Of a DNA stretch of 64,000 nt, positions 62,581 through 64,000 are shown in pieces (the stretch's first letter is position 1; every line of letters starts with the position of its first letter). Origin of the DNA: Paractinoplanes atraurantiacus (GTDB taxonomy: Bacteria; Actinomycetota; Actinomycetes; Mycobacteriales; Micromonosporaceae). The stretch is from assembly GCF_900215205.1 (NCBI RefSeq), contig NZ_OBDY01000003.1, positions 296,993-360,992 on the forward strand, written 5' to 3'. The notes under the pieces are model-generated. The model was not told where the DNA came from. It saw only the letters and a list, made by a program, of their open reading frames with translations, and did not search any database. Position numbers and translations under genes: made by a program.

Positions 62581-63612
62581 ATGTCCGACGAACAGCTCGA
62601 CCGGCTGGTCCGCGACGCCGACCCGTACCGGGCCGATCACCTCGACGGGGCCGAGCAAGCGCTCCTGGAGGAGATCATGTCCGAGCCCGTCCGCAAGACG
62701 TCACGATGGCGCGGCCTGGCCACGGCCGTAGCCGCCGCGGCCGCCGTCACGGGCGTCCTCGTGGCGTCCGCCGTCATCCGCGACCGCCCGGAAACCGGCC
62801 AGGCCGCCCCCGCCGTCACCGAGTCGGCCCCCGCCCTCCTGCAGTTCGCGGCGTCCGAGAAGTTCCCCCGGCTCCTGATCGACGAGCCCGGCTGGAAGGC
62901 CACCCACGTCTACGGCTTCGCCGGCAAGGACGGCACCATCGCCTTCGAGGACAAGACCGGCCGCGCCTTCGAGATGAACTGGTACGCCGGCGAGCACTAC
63001 GACGGCTACTACAAGGACCGCCTGGAGGTCAGCCCACCCGAGGCCACCGTGGTGGACGGCTGGAAGGGCGCGCGCTTCACGTACAGCGCAACCCGCTACG
63101 CCATCATGCTGGAACCGCGCGACGGCGTCTTCGTCGAACTGGGCACGTCGAGCGGTGACTGGAACCGGACCTCGTTCGACCAGGTGGTGGCCCACATCAA
63201 GCGCGTCGACGTGGACACCTTCCTGAAGGCCCTCCCGCCGGAGGTCGTCACCCCCGACCGCGAGGACGAGGCGGCCAAGAAGGTCCTGGCCGACATGCCA
63301 CTGCCACCCCACTTCGACGTGGCCACGCTGAAGGGCTTCGGCGCCAACGACTCCTACCAGTTCGGCGCCAAGGTGACCGGCCACATCGCCTGCGCCTGGA
63401 TAGCCGAGTGGAAACGAGCCAAGGCGGCCGGCGACAAGACAGCCCAGCAGAAGGCCACCGACGCCCTGCGAGGCAGCCACCAGTGGAAGACCCTCAACGA
63501 CATGAACGCCGAGGGCGACTACCCGGAGGCCCTGTGGGAGTACGCCGACCGCACAGTGGCCGGCAACCCACCCACCACCGAAGAACTGAACCAGGGCCTC
63601 GGCTGCTCATAG
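62581..63612 (+). CDS. Membrane protein paired with ECF sigma (CU044-like)
   Basis: The protein has 343 residues. A short cytoplasmic part (1-40, with DRLVRDADPYRADHLDGAEQ) precedes one membrane helix (about 48-68) and an outside domain of about 270 residues. The start DxxLxxxDP is typical of actinobacterial partners encoded behind ECF factors (CU044_5270 type). The outside part has no known fold. It probably acts as anti-sigma factor or signal receptor. Confidence 0.82.
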   Translation: MSDEQLDRLVRDADPYRADHLDGAEQALLEEIMSEPVRKTSRWRGLATAVAAAAAVTGVLVASAVIRDRPETGQAAPAVTESAPALLQFAASEKFPRLLIDEPGWKATHVYGFAGKDGTIAFEDKTGRAFEMNWYAGEHYDGYYKDRLEVSPPEATVVDGWKGARFTYSATRYAIMLEPRDGVFVELGTSSGDWNRTSFDQVVAHIKRVDVDTFLKALPPEVVTPDREDEAAKKVLADMPLPPHFDVATLKGFGANDSYQFGAKVTGHIACAWIAEWKRAKAAGDKTAQQKATDALRGSHQWKTLNDMNAEGDYPEALWEYADRTVAGNPPTTEELNQGLGCS

Positions 63613-63766
63613 CTCCTACTGCCCAAGGACATCGGCGACCCGGCCAAGCGGGCGGTGATCGGCGGGGCCCTTCAGTTGATGCCCTCGCCGGTCGCCGTTC
63701 CGGCGGCACAAGCAGCAGATCGAGCGTGTCGCGGATCGAGTGACAAGGGTTGATTGACTGGCCGGC
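63613..63766. other. Possible coding relic before the GNAT gene
   Basis: Frame one reads LLLPKDIGDPAKRAVIGGAL and a shifted frame RRHKQQIERVADRVT. These look like fragments of a decayed gene, but there is no start. Nothing else is seen in these 154 bp. Confidence 0.25.
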
Positions 63767-64000
63767 ATGACTGGTCTCGGATCCGTTGCCTGGCCGCCTT
63801 CGCCCATTCGTACTCCGAGGCTTGTGCTTCGTGCCTCTGAAGCCCGTGATCGGCCGTACTTCGTCGAGCTGCTGGCCTCGGCCGCGGTGCACACCTATCT
63901 CGGCGGCCCGCAGCCTCGCGACCAGCTCGAGCGTGACCTGCCTGAGGTCCCCGAGCAGTGGCCCGGCAGTTTCGTCGTCGAGCTCGACGGCACGATGATC
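63767..64000 (+). CDS. GNAT-family acetyltransferase, 3' end cut by the window
   Basis: 78 codons are visible. TPRLVLRASEARDRPYFVEL is the typical beginning of RimJ/RimL-type N-acetyltransferases, followed by VHTYLGGPQPRDQLERDL and SFVVELDGTMI. The acetyl-CoA site would lie beyond the window edge. The substrate is unknown. Confidence 0.78.
   Translation, partial: MTGLGSVAWPPSPIRTPRLVLRASEARDRPYFVELLASAAVHTYLGGPQPRDQLERDLPEVPEQWPGSFVVELDGTMI

Overview
The window is chromosomal DNA of a very GC-rich, filamentous actinomycete. GTG and TTG starts, many 1-8 bp gene overlaps, several two-gene ECF sigma/anti-sigma modules, CBM2-type secreted hydrolases and a cslA-glxA-cslZ hyphal glycan locus all point to Actinomycetota. 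I infer Micromonosporaceae (Actinoplanes-like), but no rRNA or marker gene is present to prove it. No tRNA, rRNA, CRISPR array, insertion sequence or prophage was seen. About 60 genes are supported, three to five of them broken or with a disrupted end.

Layout. 1-5.6 kb: a partial unknown gene, an L-lactate permease, a secreted serine protease, a glyoxalase-fold protein, a LamG-like secreted protein and a nitrilase-fold protein that has lost two catalytic residues. 5.7-9.6 kb: small membrane or secreted proteins, a CE4 deacetylase with a CBM2 domain and a frameshifted Tat-exported beta-propeller. 9.64-10.59 kb: a repeat-filled gene-free region. 10.6-15.6 kb: an ECF sigma module and a large secreted subtilase. 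15.6-17.8 kb: a TrmB/LuxR-type regulator divergent from an ornithine-decarboxylase-like enzyme with an apparently leaderless promoter. 17.8-21.6 kb: a secreted DUF4874/DUF4832 protein and two GT-C mannosyltransferases. 21.7-27.6 kb: small membrane proteins, an NmrA/LysR divergon, and an ABC exporter next to an ArsR-SRPBCC regulator with a clear operator.

27.6-35.6 kb reads as a polysaccharide block: glmS, a NodB-GT2 fusion synthase, a GH18-like lipoprotein and an intact GGDEF-EAL protein. 35.7-40.4 kb is a tightly coupled five-gene operon (HtrA-like protease, MoxR ATPase, DUF58, two VWA proteins); its DUF58 gene carries a rare TTA codon. 41.4-44.3 kb holds a membrane YVTN propeller, a compact sigma factor and its anti-sigma factor, with a duplicated mini start region between the last two. 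44.4-46.5 kb encodes a DMT-like membrane protein with a repeat-built proline-rich tail. 46.5-50.3 kb holds housekeeping-type enzymes (Ppx/GppA, quinone reductase, phosphopantetheinyl transferase), with a 30-bp triplication across one gene junction.

50.3-55 kb is the cslA-glxA-cslZ operon (glycan synthase, copper radical oxidase, GH6 hydrolase). It is followed by a gene relic, a large GH87 alpha-1,3-glucanase, a two-component system, a membrane-anchored trypsin, a third ECF module and a partial GNAT acetyltransferase at the right edge. The recurring theme is building, modifying and cleaving extracellular glycans, together with several envelope-sensing regulators.
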